A DNA stretch of 64,000 nt, taken from assembly GCF_011762125.1 (NCBI RefSeq), contig NZ_JAASQN010000008.1, positions 1 through 64,000 of the forward strand, in the 5' to 3' direction. This document shows, piece after piece, positions 18,509 to 29,854 of the stretch. This stretch comes from Sphingopyxis panaciterrae. GTDB lineage: Bacteria > Pseudomonadota > Alphaproteobacteria > Sphingomonadales > Sphingomonadaceae. Position 1 is the first letter of the stretch; every line of letters starts with the position of its first letter. Position numbers and translations under genes: made by a program. The notes under the pieces were generated by a model, which ran no database searches, was not told the DNA's origin, and saw nothing but the letters and a program-made list of their open reading frames with translations.

Positions 18509-19935
18509 GCCGCCTCGACAGCGACAGCGAGACCCGCCGCCATCTTCGTAATATCCCCCGCGCCAAGGCAGATGACCATATCGCCCGCGCTCAAATCGCC
18601 CGCCTTGATGCTCGCAGCAATGCTAGCGGACAGCGCATCCGCGTCGGCGACGACATTCGCCTGACGGTGCCCGCGATCGCGCAGGCCCTGAACCAGCGCA
18701 TCCGACGACACGCCGTCGATCGGGCTTTCACCCGCGGCATAGACGGGCAGCGCCAGTACCATGTCGGCGTCGTTAAATGCCTGCTGGAAATCGTCCATAT
18801 GATCGCGCAGGCGCGTGAAGCGGTGCGGCTGAACGACGCCAACGACGCGCCCCGCCCCCGCCCCTTCGCGCGCGGCCGACAGCACCGCGCGGATTTCGAC
18901 AGGGTGATGGGCGTAATCGTCGATCACGGTCACGACGCCTTCACCCACCGCGATCTCGCCAACTTTGGTGAAGCGGCGCTTGACTCCGGCAAAGCCGTTG
19001 AACCCCGAAACGATCTTGTCGTCCGGTACCCCCATGTGCAGCGCCACCGCGATCGCGGCGAGCGCGTTCTGGACATTGTGGCGCCCCGACATCGGCAGGT
19101 GAATGCCCTCGATCGTGCGGCTGTTGCCGTCGCGGTCGCGCACGACGACATCGAAGCGGTTGCCGTCGGGGCCCGGCGTCACATTGGTGCCGCGCACGTC
19201 GGCCTGCGCCGAGAAGCCGTAGGTGACAATGCGCCGGTCGCGGATGCGCGGGATGATCGCCTGCACCTCGGGATGGTCGAGACAGAGCATCGCAGCGCCG
19301 TAAAAGGGCACATTCTCGATAAACTCGACGAAGGCGTCCTTGATCGCGTCGAAGCTGCCATAATGGTCGAGATGTTCGGGATCGATGTTGGTGACGACCG
19401 CGATCGTGCCGTCGAGACGCAGGAAGCTGCCGTCGCTCTCGTCGGCCTCGACCACCATCCAGTCGCTGGCGCCGAGGCGCGCGTTCGAGCCATAATTGTT
19501 GATGATGCCGCCGTTGATCACCGTCGGGTCGATCCCGCCCGCGTCGAGCAACGCCGCGACAAGACTGGTCGTCGTCGTCTTGCCATGGGTGCCCGCAATC
19601 GCGACGGTCGATTTCAGCCGCATCAGTTCGGCGAGCATTTCGGCGCGGCGGACGATCGGGATGCGGTGCGCGAGCGCCGCCTCGACCTCGGGATTGCCGC
19701 GCTTGACCGCGGTCGAGGTGACGACGACCGCCACGCCGTCGACATTCGACGCTTCATGTCCGATCGCGACCTTGATCCCGCGCTTGCGAAGGCCCTCAAC
19801 GACATAAGAATCAGCGATGTCGCTGCCCTGCACCCGGTAGCCCAGATTGTGCATGACCTCGGCGATGCCCGACATGCCGATACCGCCGATACCGATGAAG
19901 TGGATGGTGCCGATATCGGTCGCAACGCCGCGCAT
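18505..19935 (-). CDS. murC: UDP-N-acetylmuramate--L-alanine ligase
   Basis: A 476-aa Mur ligase adding L-Ala to UDP-MurNAc. The N-terminal [22 protein letters not shown] binds the UDP substrate, the ATP loop is [15 protein letters not shown], and the [10 protein letters not shown] segment is family-typical. Two ATG codons stand in tandem; the second (19935) is better spaced from the GGGAGG site and overlaps the murG TGA. A MurC/Mpl-like paralogue is at 39739. Confidence 0.97.
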   Translation of the reverse strand: MRGVATDIGTIHFIGIGGIGMSGIAEVMHNLGYRVQGSDIADSYVVEGLRKRGIKVAIGHEASNVDGVAVVVTSTAVKRGNPEVEAALAHRIPIVRRAEMLAELMRLKSTVAIAGTHGKTTTTSLVAALLDAGGIDPTVINGGIINNYGSNARLGASDWMVVEADESDGSFLRLDGTIAVVTNIDPEHLDHYGSFDAIKDAFVEFIENVPFYGAAMLCLDHPEVQAIIPRIRDRRIVTYGFSAQADVRGTNVTPGPDGNRFDVVVRDRDGNSRTIEGIHLPMSGRHNVQNALAAIAVALHMGVPDDKIVSGFNGFAGVKRRFTKVGEIAVGEGVVTVIDDYAHHPVEIRAVLSAAREGAGAGRVVGVVQPHRFTRLRDHMDDFQQAFNDADMVLALPVYAAGESPIDGVSSDALVQGLRDRGHRQANVVADADALSASIAASIKAGDLSAGDMVICLGAGDITKMAAGLAVAVEAA

Positions 19936-21119
19936 CATTCGCCTCCCTGACGCGCCGCAGCGATCCCGCTCGCGGACGTACGCTGAACCGACGGCGCGCC
20001 GACGCGGATCACATCCATCATCGGCGGCGCGGCGAGCGACTCGACAAGGTCGGCAAGGTTGCGCGTCGCATCGGGAAGCCCGCAGCTTGCCGCACGCTCG
20101 GCGGCGTCTTCGAGCGCGCCGGGTTCGAGCGCCATGCGCTGGATATGCTTGGCGACCTCGGCCGGGGTAAAGTCGGGCTGCCGAAAGGCGATCGCCCCGC
20201 CCGCGTCGACGAGGTCGACGACATTATAAGTCTGGTGATCATCCATCGCCCCCGGATAGGGCACGAAGATCGCGGGACGTCCCGCGCAGGCGAGTTCGGC
20301 AACGGTCGAGGCTCCCGCGCGCGCGATGACCATATGCGCCCAGCGCAGCCGGTCGGGGAAATCCGTGATGTAGGAGGCACATTCGGCGGCGACGCCGAGT
20401 TCGGCATATTTGGCGCGCACCGCCTCGATATCATCCTCGCGGCATTGCTGGACGACCTGCAGCCGGTCGAGCAGCGCACGCGGCAGCATCGCGATCGCGG
20501 CGGGCACGACTTCGCTGAGCACCGTGGCCCCCAAACTTCCTCCGACCACAAGCAGGCGGAAGATGCCGTCCTCGGGCAACGGAGGGAAACCGTCTTCGCG
20601 GATCGCGATGATCTCCTCGCGAACCGGGTTGCCGGTGATGTGGAGCTTGGCTTCGTTCCCGGCCGGAAGCCGCTGGATGTTGCGATAGGCGACCGCGACG
20701 GCGTTGACGCGCGGCGCCATCAGCCGGTTGACGCGGCCCAATACGGCATTTTGTTCGTGCAGCACCCGCGGGCGCTTCGTCGCCCCCGCGGCGAGCAAGC
20801 TGGGAAGCGAGGGATAGCCGCCGAAGCCGACGACGACGGCAGGGTCGAAGGTACGGATCAGGTCGATGGCCATGCGGCGGCCCTTGCGGATCGCCATCGC
20901 GGCCTTGAGCCAGCCGAGGGGGCCTCCCGATACGCGGCCGGCGGGAAGGATGTGAGTGTCCATCTCGGCCGGTGCGCCGGGAATCCTGAGTCCGCGATCG
21001 TCGCTGACCAATGCCACGCGGTGGCCGCGCGAAATCAGTTCGCCCGCAAGCGCATAGGCCGGCAGCATATGGCCGCCCGTCCCGCCGGCGGCGAGAAGGA
21101 AATGGCGCGTTGCTGTCAT
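19935..21119 (-). CDS. murG: Undecaprenyldiphospho-muramoylpentapeptide beta-N-acetylglucosaminyltransferase
   Basis: A 394-aa GT-B transferase that adds GlcNAc to lipid I to give lipid II on the inner face of the membrane. The N-terminal [14 protein letters not shown] is the lipid I-binding G loop, VVGFGGYPS and [11 protein letters not shown] are conserved, and SGASTVAEL-like [11 protein letters not shown] is the UDP-GlcNAc site. About 30 extra C-terminal residues exceed the usual 360. Its stop overlaps the murC start. Confidence 0.97.
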   Translation of the reverse strand: MTATRHFLLAAGGTGGHMLPAYALAGELISRGHRVALVSDDRGLRIPGAPAEMDTHILPAGRVSGGPLGWLKAAMAIRKGRRMAIDLIRTFDPAVVVGFGGYPSLPSLLAAGATKRPRVLHEQNAVLGRVNRLMAPRVNAVAVAYRNIQRLPAGNEAKLHITGNPVREEIIAIREDGFPPLPEDGIFRLLVVGGSLGATVLSEVVPAAIAMLPRALLDRLQVVQQCREDDIEAVRAKYAELGVAAECASYITDFPDRLRWAHMVIARAGASTVAELACAGRPAIFVPYPGAMDDHQTYNVVDLVDAGGAIAFRQPDFTPAEVAKHIQRMALEPGALEDAAERAASCGLPDATRNLADLVESLAAPPMMDVIRVGAPSVQRTSASGIAAARQGGE

Positions 21120-21129
21120 TGGGAGACCG

Positions 21130-22368
21130 TCATCTTTTGTTCCAGTTGCGGGTCATCGATATCCGCGCGGCATAGGGGTTTCGCCGGGTCAGCGACAAGA
21201 GCAAACCCATGCCCATCGACAGCGCGATGAAGGACGAGCCGCCATAGCTGATGAAGGGCAAGGTCATGCCCTTCGACGGGAAAAGCTGGGTGTTCACCGC
21301 CATGTTGATGATCGCTTGGCCGCCGAACTGCGCGATCAGCCCCGCGACCGCGAGGATCAGGAAGCTGTCCTCTTCATCGAGCAGGCGGACGAGCACGCGG
21401 ACAATGATCGCGAGATAGAGGATCGCGATCGCGATGCACGCGATCATCCCGAACTCCTCGCCAATGACCGAGAAGATATAATCGGTGTGCGCTTCGGGCA
21501 GCTGGAACTTGGCCAGCCCCGCGCCGGGTCCGGTGCCGATCAGTCCGCCGGCCGTGAGGGTGGCATGCGCCTTGTCGACCTGGAAGCTGTCGCCCTCGGC
21601 AAACAGCCAGATATTGATGCGCTGCTGCGCGACCGGATAGAAGAAATAGGCGAGTACGATCCCCGCGAGCCCCGCCCCGGCGAGCATTCCCATGATCCGC
21701 ATCGACAGGCCGGCGACCAGCACCAGCACGAACCAGGTCGCCGCAAAGATGATCGTCTGCCCCAGGTCAGGCTGTCCCATCAGCAACAGCGCGATGACCC
21801 CGGTGAGCACGAAGGAGAGCGGCACCACCGGCAGGCTCTGGTCATGGAGCCGCAGCGACAATATCCACGCGAGCGAGACGGCGAAGAAGGGTTTCAGGAA
21901 TTCGGACGGCTGGAGCCGGAAAGCCCCGCTGCCGAGCCAGCGCTGTGCACCGTTCACCGACGCCCCGACGAGCGGGACGAGGAAGAGCAGCGCCAGAAAG
22001 AGGATCGTGCCGTAGATGGCAAAGCGCCGCGCCTGCGGCTTGGGCAACATCGACACCGCCGCCATCACCGGCACCCCGACAATCACCCACATCAGCTGGC
22101 GATAGAAATAATAGAGCGGATCGAGGCTGGCGGTCGTCGTCGACAGCTTTTGCGCCGCGACCGGCGACGCCGCGGCGACGGCGACGAGCCCGACCGCGAT
22201 CAGCATCGATACGAGCAGCAACAGCACCCGGTCGATTTCCCAGAACCACAGGCCCAGCGGGGTGCGATCGGCGCGGCTGAGACGCGGCCCGCGGCGCTTG
22301 ACCGTGCGCGTGGTGGCGATGACCGGCCGTTCCGACGTTGCGTCCATATTGTCCATCCCCCCGCTCAT
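21130..22368 (-). CDS. ftsW: Septal peptidoglycan glycosyltransferase FtsW (SEDS family)
   Basis: A 412-aa SEDS protein with about ten membrane helices that polymerises lipid II together with FtsI at the septum. It has a cytoplasmic basic tail (TVKRRGPRLSRADRTPLG), the conserved GAQRWL and LQPSEFLKP segments, and the C-terminal FPSKGMTLPFISYGGSS that marks SEDS proteins. It overlaps murD by four bases and ends ten bases before murG. Confidence 0.97.
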   Translation of the reverse strand: MSGGMDNMDATSERPVIATTRTVKRRGPRLSRADRTPLGLWFWEIDRVLLLLVSMLIAVGLVAVAAASPVAAQKLSTTTASLDPLYYFYRQLMWVIVGVPVMAAVSMLPKPQARRFAIYGTILFLALLFLVPLVGASVNGAQRWLGSGAFRLQPSEFLKPFFAVSLAWILSLRLHDQSLPVVPLSFVLTGVIALLLMGQPDLGQTIIFAATWFVLVLVAGLSMRIMGMLAGAGLAGIVLAYFFYPVAQQRINIWLFAEGDSFQVDKAHATLTAGGLIGTGPGAGLAKFQLPEAHTDYIFSVIGEEFGMIACIAIAILYLAIIVRVLVRLLDEEDSFLILAVAGLIAQFGGQAIINMAVNTQLFPSKGMTLPFISYGGSSFIALSMGMGLLLSLTRRNPYAARISMTRNWNKR

Positions 22369-23669
22369 GCCCCAAGTGCCCGCACCAGCCCACGAAAAAC
22401 ATCGCCGCGCTGCTCATAATCCTTGAACTGGTCGAACGACGCGCAGGCCGGCGATAGCAGGATGATGTCGCCGGGCGCCGCCGCCGCCGCCGCACGCGCA
22501 ACCGCGGTCGCAAGGTCGCCCGACCGGTCGGCCGGGATCGTGTCGCCGATTTCCGCCGCGAACGGCTCCATCGCTTCACCGATCAGATAGGCGCGCTTGA
22601 CGTTGGCGAACCAGGGTCGGCAGGCCTCCAGCCCGTCGCCCTTCGCCTGCCCTCCGGCGATCCAGTGCAAACGCTGGTCCGGCGCCGGCGGAAAGGCCGC
22701 CAGCGCCGGTGCAGCGGAAGCCGCGTTGGTCGCCTTGCTGTCATTGTACCAGCGGGCGCCAGCGACTTCGCCAACCAATTCCATGCGATGCGGCAGTGCG
22801 TTGTATGTCGCGAGGCCGCTTTCGATCTGTTCGTCGTTCAGCCCAAGCACGCGGCAGACCGCGATCGCGCATACGGCGTTCTGGGCATTGTGCGGGCCCT
22901 GCAATGCGGGCCAGCGCATCTGATCGGCGGGGTCGATATCCTTCGCCGAGACGCGATGAAGACGATGGTTGATCCGGCTGGCGATCGCCTTCGACGGACC
23001 GTCATCGACCGCGACGATCGCAACCTGATCACGGTGCTGGAGCGAAAATAGCCGCGCCTTCGACGCCGCATAGCCCTCGAACCCGTCGTAGCGATCGAGA
23101 TGGTCGGGGGTGATATTGGTCAGCACCGCGACGTCGCACGCCAGGCTGTGCGACAGATCGATCTGATAGCTCGACAGTTCGAGCACATAGACGCCGCCCT
23201 CCGGGAGCGGATCGCGCGACAGGATCGGCAGCCCGATATTGCCGCCCATCAGCGCCGGCACGCCCGCGCTTTCCAGCATATGGTGGATCAGCGCGGTGAC
23301 GGTCGACTTGCCGTTGGTGCCGGTGATACCGACGACCTTGTGCGGCGGCAGGTCGGCGCGCGCCTCGGCGAACAGCTCGATATCGCCGATGACGGGCACA
23401 TGCGCCTCACGCGCATGCGCGGCGATCGGATGGCGGTTCAGCGGCACGCCGGGCGACACGACAACGCCCGCAAAGCCGACCAGGTCGATTTCAAGCGGAT
23501 CGCCGATATCGGCGTTCAGCGCCATCGCCTCGTCGCGCGCATTCTCGCGATTGTCCCACGCGGTGACGCCTGCGCCGCTGGCGACAAGCGCCTCGACGGT
23601 CGCCAGACCCGAGCGCGCCAGTCCCAGCACCGCATAGCGGCGGCCGGCAAAGGCGCGCGCGGTGATCAC
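22365..23669 (-). CDS. murD: UDP-N-acetylmuramoylalanine--D-glutamate ligase
   Basis: A 434-aa Mur ligase adding D-Glu to UDP-MurNAc-L-Ala. Motifs are [14 protein letters not shown] at the N-terminus, the ATP loop [28 protein letters not shown], and [11 protein letters not shown] near the substrate site. Its length is slightly under the E. coli enzyme. It overlaps mraY and ftsW by four bases each, so the order is kept by translational coupling. Confidence 0.97.
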   Translation of the reverse strand: MITARAFAGRRYAVLGLARSGLATVEALVASGAGVTAWDNRENARDEAMALNADIGDPLEIDLVGFAGVVVSPGVPLNRHPIAAHAREAHVPVIGDIELFAEARADLPPHKVVGITGTNGKSTVTALIHHMLESAGVPALMGGNIGLPILSRDPLPEGGVYVLELSSYQIDLSHSLACDVAVLTNITPDHLDRYDGFEGYAASKARLFSLQHRDQVAIVAVDDGPSKAIASRINHRLHRVSAKDIDPADQMRWPALQGPHNAQNAVCAIAVCRVLGLNDEQIESGLATYNALPHRMELVGEVAGARWYNDSKATNAASAAPALAAFPPAPDQRLHWIAGGQAKGDGLEACRPWFANVKRAYLIGEAMEPFAAEIGDTIPADRSGDLATAVARAAAAAAPGDIILLSPACASFDQFKDYEQRGDVFRGLVRALGA

Positions 23670-24739
23670 CGCAGCTTCAAGGTCGCGAGTCCCGCGAGCG
23701 CAAGGATGATCGAGACGATCCAGAAGCGGATGACGACGGTGGATTCGGGCCAGCCCAATTGCTCGAAATGATGGTGGATCGGCGCCATGCGGAAGACGCG
23801 CTTGCCGGTACGTTTATACCAGAAGACCTGGATGATCACCGACAGCGCCTCGACGACAAACAATCCGCCAACGATCACGAGTACCAGTTCATGCTGCGCG
23901 GTGACCGCGATCGTCGCCAGCGCGCCGCCAAGCGCAAGGCTGCCCGTGTCGCCCATGAAGACCGCGGCGGGGGGCGCGTTGAACCACAGGAAGGCAAGGC
24001 ACGCCCCGATGATCGCGGCAGCGAAGATCGCCAGCTCGCCCGCCCCCGGAACATGCGGAATCCCCAGATAGTCGGCGAACTTCACATTACCCGACAGATA
24101 GACGATGACGAGGAAGGTCAGGCTGGCGATGATCACGGGGAAGGTCGCGAGACCATCGAGCCCGTCGGTCAGGTTCACCGCATTGCCGAAACCGACGATC
24201 AGTACCATCGCGAAGACATAATAGAGCGGCCCGAGTTCGAGCACGACCCCGCTGAAGAAGGGCAGATAAAGGTCGGTCCCGGTCCGCGACACGATCAGGA
24301 ACACCGCGACACCGGCAATCAGAAATTCGATGAGCAGGCGCACGCGCCCTGGAATTCCGCGGTGGCTGGCTTTCGTCACCTTGTCGAGGTCGTCGAGAAA
24401 ACCGACCGCCGCGAACCCGCCGGTGACAAATATGCACGCCCAGACGAAGCGGTTCGACAGGTCCATCCACAGCAAGGCGGAAATCATCAGCGAGATGAGG
24501 ATCATCAGCCCGCCCATCGTCGGCGTGCCTTTTTTGGCGAGATGGCTTTGCGGGCCATCGTCGCGGATCGGTTGCCCCTTGCCCTGCCGCATGCGCAGCA
24601 TCTGGATGAAGCGCGGGCCGATCCACAGCCCGATGATCAGCGCGGTCGCAACGGCGGCGCCCGACCGGAAGCTCAAGTATCGAATGAGGTTGAGCACCCC
24701 CGGAAAGCCAAGCCATTCCGCCAGCCAATATAACATCAA
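23666..24739 (-). CDS. mraY: Phospho-N-acetylmuramoyl-pentapeptide transferase
   Basis: A 357-aa polytopic enzyme that moves phospho-MurNAc-pentapeptide to undecaprenyl phosphate, giving lipid I. Conserved are [11 protein letters not shown], the aspartate pair in [25 protein letters not shown] and [11 protein letters not shown]. About ten membrane helices are present and the length is normal. Four-base overlaps with murF (upstream) and murD (downstream). Confidence 0.98.
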   Translation of the reverse strand: MMLYWLAEWLGFPGVLNLIRYLSFRSGAAVATALIIGLWIGPRFIQMLRMRQGKGQPIRDDGPQSHLAKKGTPTMGGLMILISLMISALLWMDLSNRFVWACIFVTGGFAAVGFLDDLDKVTKASHRGIPGRVRLLIEFLIAGVAVFLIVSRTGTDLYLPFFSGVVLELGPLYYVFAMVLIVGFGNAVNLTDGLDGLATFPVIIASLTFLVIVYLSGNVKFADYLGIPHVPGAGELAIFAAAIIGACLAFLWFNAPPAAVFMGDTGSLALGGALATIAVTAQHELVLVIVGGLFVVEALSVIIQVFWYKRTGKRVFRMAPIHHHFEQLGWPESTVVIRFWIVSIILALAGLATLKLR

Positions 24740-26112
24740 TAATCCCCGTTGGTCAGCGCCGTCACGATGTGCGACAGGCCGACGCTGTTCGACCCCTTGA
24801 TCAGCACGGCATCGCCGGCGCGGATCAATTCGCCCAGCCGCGCCCTGGCGGTCGGGTGGTCGGGCACATGCGCGAAATCGATGCGACCCTCAAGCGCTTT
24901 GGCGAGCGGTGTCATCTCGTCGCCGACGAGCAGGGCGAACTGCACCCCCGCCGCGACGAGCGGAGCTGCCAGCGCCGCATGATAATCGTCGCTGCCCGCG
25001 CCAAGTTCGCGCATCGCCCCCAATATCGCGATCCGGCGCTCGGCGGATTCGCTGCCGAACTGGCCGATGGTCGCCGCCATCGAGGCGGGATTGGCATTAT
25101 AGCTTTCGTCGATGACCAGAACGTCGCCGCCGGTCACGGCCATGCGATGACGCGCGCCGCGTCCCGCGATCCCAGGCATTTCGGCGAAGGCGAGCCCCGC
25201 CGCGGGCAGATCGCCGCCCACCGCCTTGACCGCGGCGAGCACCGCGAGCGAATTCGACACCCAATGCGCGCCGGCCTGCGCAATCGTGAAACACAGCAAC
25301 GCATCCTGCACCTGCGCGGTGACCAGCGAGCCGCCCTGCCCGTCGGACAGCCAATCGATCGCGCGCACGTCGGCGCCTTCGCCCAACCCGAAGCTGACGA
25401 CATGCGCCGCATGGTTTTCGGCTTTTCCGCGGAGCTGCGCATAATAGGGGCTGTCGAAGGGAATGATGGCGGTGCCGCCGGGTTCGAGCCCTTCGAAAAT
25501 CTCGCCCTTCGCGTCGGCAATCGCTTCCTCGCTGCCGAAATGCTCCAGATGCGCGGGCGCGATGGTGGTGACGATGGCGACATGCGGGCGTACCAAGCGC
25601 GTCAATTCGGCGAGTTCGCCCGCATGGTTCATCCCCATTTCGAACACGCCGTAATCGGCGGTCGACGGCATGCGCGCGAGGCTCAATGGCACGCCGACAT
25701 GATTGTTGTAGCTTTTGACCGAGCGATGCGCCTTGCCGGGGCGGAAGCGGTCGAGCGCCGCGAACAGCGCCTCCTTCGTCCCCGTCTTGCCCGCCGATCC
25801 GGTAACCCCGATGATCCGCCCATGGCTGCGCGCGCGCGACGCGGTGCCGAGCACGTTCAGGGCGGCGGCGCTGTCGGGGACGCGAACATGGGGATGGTCG
25901 ATCGCGGCTTCGCAGATGACACCCGCGGCGCCCGCCGCAATCGCTTTATCGATAAAGGCGTGGCCGTCGGCAAATTCGCCCTTCATCGCGACGAACAAGT
26001 CACCTTTTTTCACCTCGCGCGAGTCGAACGCAACGCCCTGCACGGTGAAGTCGGCGCTGGCGGTGCCGCCGGTCGCCTGGGCGATGGCGCGTGCGGTCCA
26101 CAGCGGGGTCAT
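24736..26112 (-). CDS. murF: UDP-N-acetylmuramoyl-tripeptide--D-alanyl-D-alanine ligase
   Basis: A 458-aa Mur ligase that adds the D-Ala-D-Ala made by Ddl to the tripeptide precursor. The ATP loop is [15 protein letters not shown], followed by [34 protein letters not shown] and [11 protein letters not shown], all characteristic of MurF. It overlaps murE and mraY by four bases each. Confidence 0.97.
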   Translation of the reverse strand: MTPLWTARAIAQATGGTASADFTVQGVAFDSREVKKGDLFVAMKGEFADGHAFIDKAIAAGAAGVICEAAIDHPHVRVPDSAAALNVLGTASRARSHGRIIGVTGSAGKTGTKEALFAALDRFRPGKAHRSVKSYNNHVGVPLSLARMPSTADYGVFEMGMNHAGELAELTRLVRPHVAIVTTIAPAHLEHFGSEEAIADAKGEIFEGLEPGGTAIIPFDSPYYAQLRGKAENHAAHVVSFGLGEGADVRAIDWLSDGQGGSLVTAQVQDALLCFTIAQAGAHWVSNSLAVLAAVKAVGGDLPAAGLAFAEMPGIAGRGARHRMAVTGGDVLVIDESYNANPASMAATIGQFGSESAERRIAILGAMRELGAGSDDYHAALAAPLVAAGVQFALLVGDEMTPLAKALEGRIDFAHVPDHPTARARLGELIRAGDAVLIKGSNSVGLSHIVTALTNGDY

Positions 26113-27548
26113 GCCGCCGCCTCGCGCGCGACCGCGACATCGTCGAACGGAATGACGCGCATATCGTCGCCGCGCCCGACAATCTGGCCTTGTTCATGCC
26201 CCTTGCCCGCGATGCAGATGATATCGTCGGCGCGCGCTTCGGCAATCGCGGCGGCGATCGCGGCGCGGCGATCGCCGATGATCTGCGCAGCGGGCGCACC
26301 ATCGGCGATAGCAGCACGGATGAGCGCGGGATCTTCGCCGCGCGGATTATCGTCGGTGATGATCAGCACCTCGGCCTTGGCGGCGGCGGCCTTCCCCATT
26401 TCCGGGCGCTTCGCCTGATCGCGGTCACCGCCGGCGCCGAAGACAAGGATCAGCCGGCCCGTCGCATGCGGCCGCAATGCGTCGAGCGCCGCCTCGATCG
26501 CATCCGGCGTATGCGCATAATCGACATAGACGGGCGCGCCCGCCTTGGTGATCGCGGCGCGCTCAAGGCGGCCGCGTACCGGCTGGAGTCGCGCGAGATT
26601 GGCGAGCGTCTGCGCGGTATCGCCGCCGGTTGCAATCGCCAATCCTGCCGACACGAGCGCGTTGGCGACCTGGTAGGCACCGATCAGCGGCAGGGTCACC
26701 TTATAGGTCGCGTCGCCCGATGCGATTACAAGCAACTGCCCGAGCTGGGTCGGTTCGCGCGACACGAGACGCAAATCGGTGCCGTTCGCCCCAACGGTCA
26801 TCAGCCCGATGCCGCGAGCGTTCGCTGCAGCAACCACAGCGGCCGAATATTCGTCATCGTTCCAGACAACGACAGTCCCGTCGACCTCAACGACCTCAGC
26901 GAACAGCCGCAACTTGGCGGCAAGATAGGCCTCCATCGTGCCATGATAGTCGAGATGATCGTGGCTGAGGTTGGTGAAAGCCGCCGCCTTCACCGGCAGC
27001 CCCTCGGTACGATATTGGTCGAGGCCGTGACTCGATGCTTCGAACGCGGCATGCGTCACGCCCTCGGCGGCCAGGCCCGACATGTTGCTGAGGAAAGTGA
27101 CGATGTCGGGCGTCGTCAGCCCCGTCGAGGCGCTTTCGTTCGACGTCGTGATGCCGAGCGTGCCGATAGACGCGGCGTTGAACCCCGCCATGCGCCATAG
27201 CTGGCGCGTCATTTCGACGGTCGAAGTCTTGCCGTTGGTGCCCGTCACCGCGACGCAGGTCGCGGGAAAACGATGAAAGAAGCGCGCCGCGATATGCGCA
27301 AAGGTGCGGCGAGGGTTGGTATCGGCGACATGGATCGCACCTTCGACCCGCGCCTCAGGCCGCGCGACGACGGCAATCGCGCCCGCTGCGACCGCAGCGG
27401 CAATGAAATCCTCGCCGTTGAACGTCTCGCCGACGAACGCGCCAAAGATCGTTCCCGGCGCGACCTTGCGATGATCGATGGCGAGCCCGGTCACAACCGG
27501 GTCGATGCCTGCCAGCCGTTGATCGTCGAGCAGCGCCGCGAGACGCAT
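26109..27548 (-). CDS. murE: UDP-N-acetylmuramoyl-tripeptide synthetase (meso-DAP adding)
   Basis: A 479-aa Mur ligase. The ATP loop VTGTNGKTST is at 101-110. The DNPR motif at 400-403 selects meso-diaminopimelate, so the peptidoglycan should be of the usual Gram-negative type. The ATG at 27548 shares a base with the TAA of ftsI (TAATG). Eight upstream codons in frame lie inside ftsI and have no ribosome site. Confidence 0.97.
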   Translation of the reverse strand: MRLAALLDDQRLAGIDPVVTGLAIDHRKVAPGTIFGAFVGETFNGEDFIAAAVAAGAIAVVARPEARVEGAIHVADTNPRRTFAHIAARFFHRFPATCVAVTGTNGKTSTVEMTRQLWRMAGFNAASIGTLGITTSNESASTGLTTPDIVTFLSNMSGLAAEGVTHAAFEASSHGLDQYRTEGLPVKAAAFTNLSHDHLDYHGTMEAYLAAKLRLFAEVVEVDGTVVVWNDDEYSAAVVAAANARGIGLMTVGANGTDLRLVSREPTQLGQLLVIASGDATYKVTLPLIGAYQVANALVSAGLAIATGGDTAQTLANLARLQPVRGRLERAAITKAGAPVYVDYAHTPDAIEAALDALRPHATGRLILVFGAGGDRDQAKRPEMGKAAAAKAEVLIITDDNPRGEDPALIRAAIADGAPAAQIIGDRRAAIAAAIAEARADDIICIAGKGHEQGQIVGRGDDMRVIPFDDVAVAREAAA

Positions 27549-29242
27549 TATTCGCCTTCCCCGTTTCTCCACAGCAGGGGGGTCAGCTCGGAGACGTCGA
27601 CATCGCGCGTTTCGTCGGGGAACACGCCGAGCATCGGACCGGCGCGCATCACCACTTTCCGTACCACCGGCGCCGCGGTGTAACCCGCCGTGCGCTGGCC
27701 GGAGCTGAAGGCGTTGCCCTTTGGCTCGTCGATCATCGCGATGATGACGTAGCGCGGATTATCCATCGGGAAAGCGGCTGCAAAGGTCGACACGAGCGAA
27801 TGGCGGCGATAGCCGCCCGCGCCCGGCTTTTCGGCGCTGCCCGTCTTGCCGCCGACGCGGAAACCCGGTGCATCGGCCTGACGCCCGGTACCGTCGGACA
27901 CGATCAGGCGGAGCAGCTGGCGCATCCGTGCGCTGGTTGAAGCCTTGAACACGCGGCGGCCCTGAGGCGGCGCCTTGTCGCCGAGTTTCATCAAGGTCGC
28001 GGGGCGCCAGATGCCACCGTTGACCAGCGCAGCATAGGCGCTCGCGAGGTGCAGCGGGGTCACCGCGATGCCGTGGCCATAGCTCGCCGTCATCGTGGTG
28101 ACGCGACCCCAATCCTTGGGCCAGAGCGGGAAGGCGCGTTCCTTCAGTTCGATATGCGGGCGGCCGTCGAACTCGAGGCCGCGGAACAATTGCTCCATCT
28201 TTTCGCGGCCCAACTGGTCGCCGATCTGCGCGGTGACGATGTTCGAGCTATGGATCAGCGTCTCGGGCACGTTGAGCCAGCGGCCCATATTGTGCGAATC
28301 ACGAATCCGGAACCCGGCGATTGCGAGCGGCTTGGTCGCGTCATATCGCTTTGCCATGCTGGTCACGACGCCATTGTCGATCGCTGCGCCGATGGTCAGC
28401 GGCTTGAAGGTCGAACCAAGTTCGTAGAGATTATAGGTCACCGCATTGCGCCGCGTCATCGGATCGCTGCCGGTCAGCTTGTTGGGATTGAATGTCGGCA
28501 GCGATGCCATCGCAAGCACTTCACCCGAATGCACGTCGAGGATGATGCCGGCACCCCCGATCGCCTCGAGGTTGGTCACCGCATTACCAAGCTCGCTTTC
28601 GAGCACGCCCTGCACGCGCGCGTCGATCGATAGTGCCATCGGTTCGGCGCGCGTCGCCTTGTCTACCAGCCGGTCGTCGAACGCGCCCTCGACCCCTGTG
28701 ACGCCGTGCCCTTCGGCATTGGTGAAGCCAAGGACATGCGCCGCAAGCGTCAGCTGCGGATAAAGCCGCTCTTTCTCGCGCGGGAAATCGAAACCGACAT
28801 CGCCGATCGCATTCACCGCCGCAACCTGGTCGGGCAGCGCACGGCGGCGGATATAGGTCGGCCGCGCACCGCTAACCTTCGCGAGCAGTTCCTCGCGCGG
28901 CATGTCGGGAAAAATCTTGTGCAGTTCGTCTGCCAGATATTGGCGGTTGTTGAGCAGTTTCGATGGCACGACGCGGATCGAATAGCCGTCGATCGTGCGC
29001 GCCAGCGGCACGCCGTTGCGATCGACGATATCGGCGCGCGCGGGCACGAATGCCGCCGAGCCCGAGCCTCGGCCGGTCGAGGAGTCGAAGACCGCGAAAT
29101 AAAGCAGGCGCATCGACACGAGAAAAAAGGCGGCCGTGAACAGCAGCATCAGGATCATCAGCCGCTGTTGCGCGGTCAGCAATATTTGCTGCCGCACCCC
29201 CGCGGTGCGCACCCGGGCCGGACGGACGACCAACGTGTTCAT
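27548..29242 (-). CDS. ftsI: Peptidoglycan DD-transpeptidase FtsI (PBP3)
   Basis: A 564-aa class B penicillin-binding protein. It has a short cytoplasmic tail, one membrane helix (about 29-50), a PBP dimerisation domain, and a transpeptidase domain with the nucleophile S277 in GSTFK (S-x-x-K), SSN at 332-334 (S-x-N) and KTGSA from 466 (K-T-G). It crosslinks septal peptidoglycan with FtsW. It starts six bases after the ftsL-like gene. Confidence 0.97.
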   Translation of the reverse strand: MNTLVVRPARVRTAGVRQQILLTAQQRLMILMLLFTAAFFLVSMRLLYFAVFDSSTGRGSGSAAFVPARADIVDRNGVPLARTIDGYSIRVVPSKLLNNRQYLADELHKIFPDMPREELLAKVSGARPTYIRRRALPDQVAAVNAIGDVGFDFPREKERLYPQLTLAAHVLGFTNAEGHGVTGVEGAFDDRLVDKATRAEPMALSIDARVQGVLESELGNAVTNLEAIGGAGIILDVHSGEVLAMASLPTFNPNKLTGSDPMTRRNAVTYNLYELGSTFKPLTIGAAIDNGVVTSMAKRYDATKPLAIAGFRIRDSHNMGRWLNVPETLIHSSNIVTAQIGDQLGREKMEQLFRGLEFDGRPHIELKERAFPLWPKDWGRVTTMTASYGHGIAVTPLHLASAYAALVNGGIWRPATLMKLGDKAPPQGRRVFKASTSARMRQLLRLIVSDGTGRQADAPGFRVGGKTGSAEKPGAGGYRRHSLVSTFAAAFPMDNPRYVIIAMIDEPKGNAFSSGQRTAGYTAAPVVRKVVMRAGPMLGVFPDETRDVDVSELTPLLWRNGEGE

Positions 29243-29248
29243 CGTGGC

Positions 29249-29854
29249 TTACTGCCCTCCCGCGGCTTCGCGCGCAGCGGCGCGCTTGAGATCGGCGAGC
29301 GTCGATTCGGCAAGGAGCTGGTCCTCGATCATCTTCAACTGCTCGCGGCGCCGGGTCGGGGCGAGGCGCGGTGCAGCATCGCTGCGGACGTCGCCGCCGC
29401 GAATTTCGGCCTGAGCCAGCTGGACCGGCTTCGCGGCCGGCGCCTTGACGTTTTCGGGTTTTACTTCGGGCTTGGCCTCGGCTTTTTCGGGGGTGCCGAC
29501 GGGGCTGACCATTGCCATCAGCACGGGCGCCACCTCATTGGCACCGCGCGCGCGCGGCAGGCGGTCGAGCGACGCGAGTTGGCGCTCGTTCGACAGATAC
29601 TGGTCCGCGGCCGGCGCCGAATAACCGAAGGTGTCCGCGTTCCACTGTTCGAGCTGGCGCATCGAGGCGCGCACCGCGAGTTCGGATTCGAGATAGCGGA
29701 TATTGTCGCGCGTGCGGTCGATCTGGCGGTTTATCTTCGCCAGTTCGCTGCGCGTCGCCGCGACCTTGAGCGATACGGGATACAACATCATCGCAATGAT
29801 GAGCACGAGGAGCACCAGGCCGATCCCCTGAAGCTTGCGAGCCGCCATCAGCAT
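29249..29854 (-). CDS. ftsL: FtsL-like bitopic division protein
   Basis: A 201-aa protein in the ftsL position between rsmH and ftsI. It has one N-terminal membrane helix (about residues 9-27) and a coiled-coil-like stretch (about 28-75), as expected for FtsL of the FtsQLB complex. It carries a roughly 100-residue Pro/Ala/Lys-rich periplasmic tail that ordinary FtsL (about 100-120 aa) lacks. FtsL is poorly conserved, so identity rests on position and topology. It overlaps rsmH by seven bases; the ATG follows a GGGAGG site seven bases away. Confidence 0.75.
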   Translation of the reverse strand: MLMAARKLQGIGLVLLVLIIAMMLYPVSLKVAATRSELAKINRQIDRTRDNIRYLESELAVRASMRQLEQWNADTFGYSAPAADQYLSNERQLASLDRLPRARGANEVAPVLMAMVSPVGTPEKAEAKPEVKPENVKAPAAKPVQLAQAEIRGGDVRSDAAPRLAPTRRREQLKMIEDQLLAESTLADLKRAAAREAAGGQ

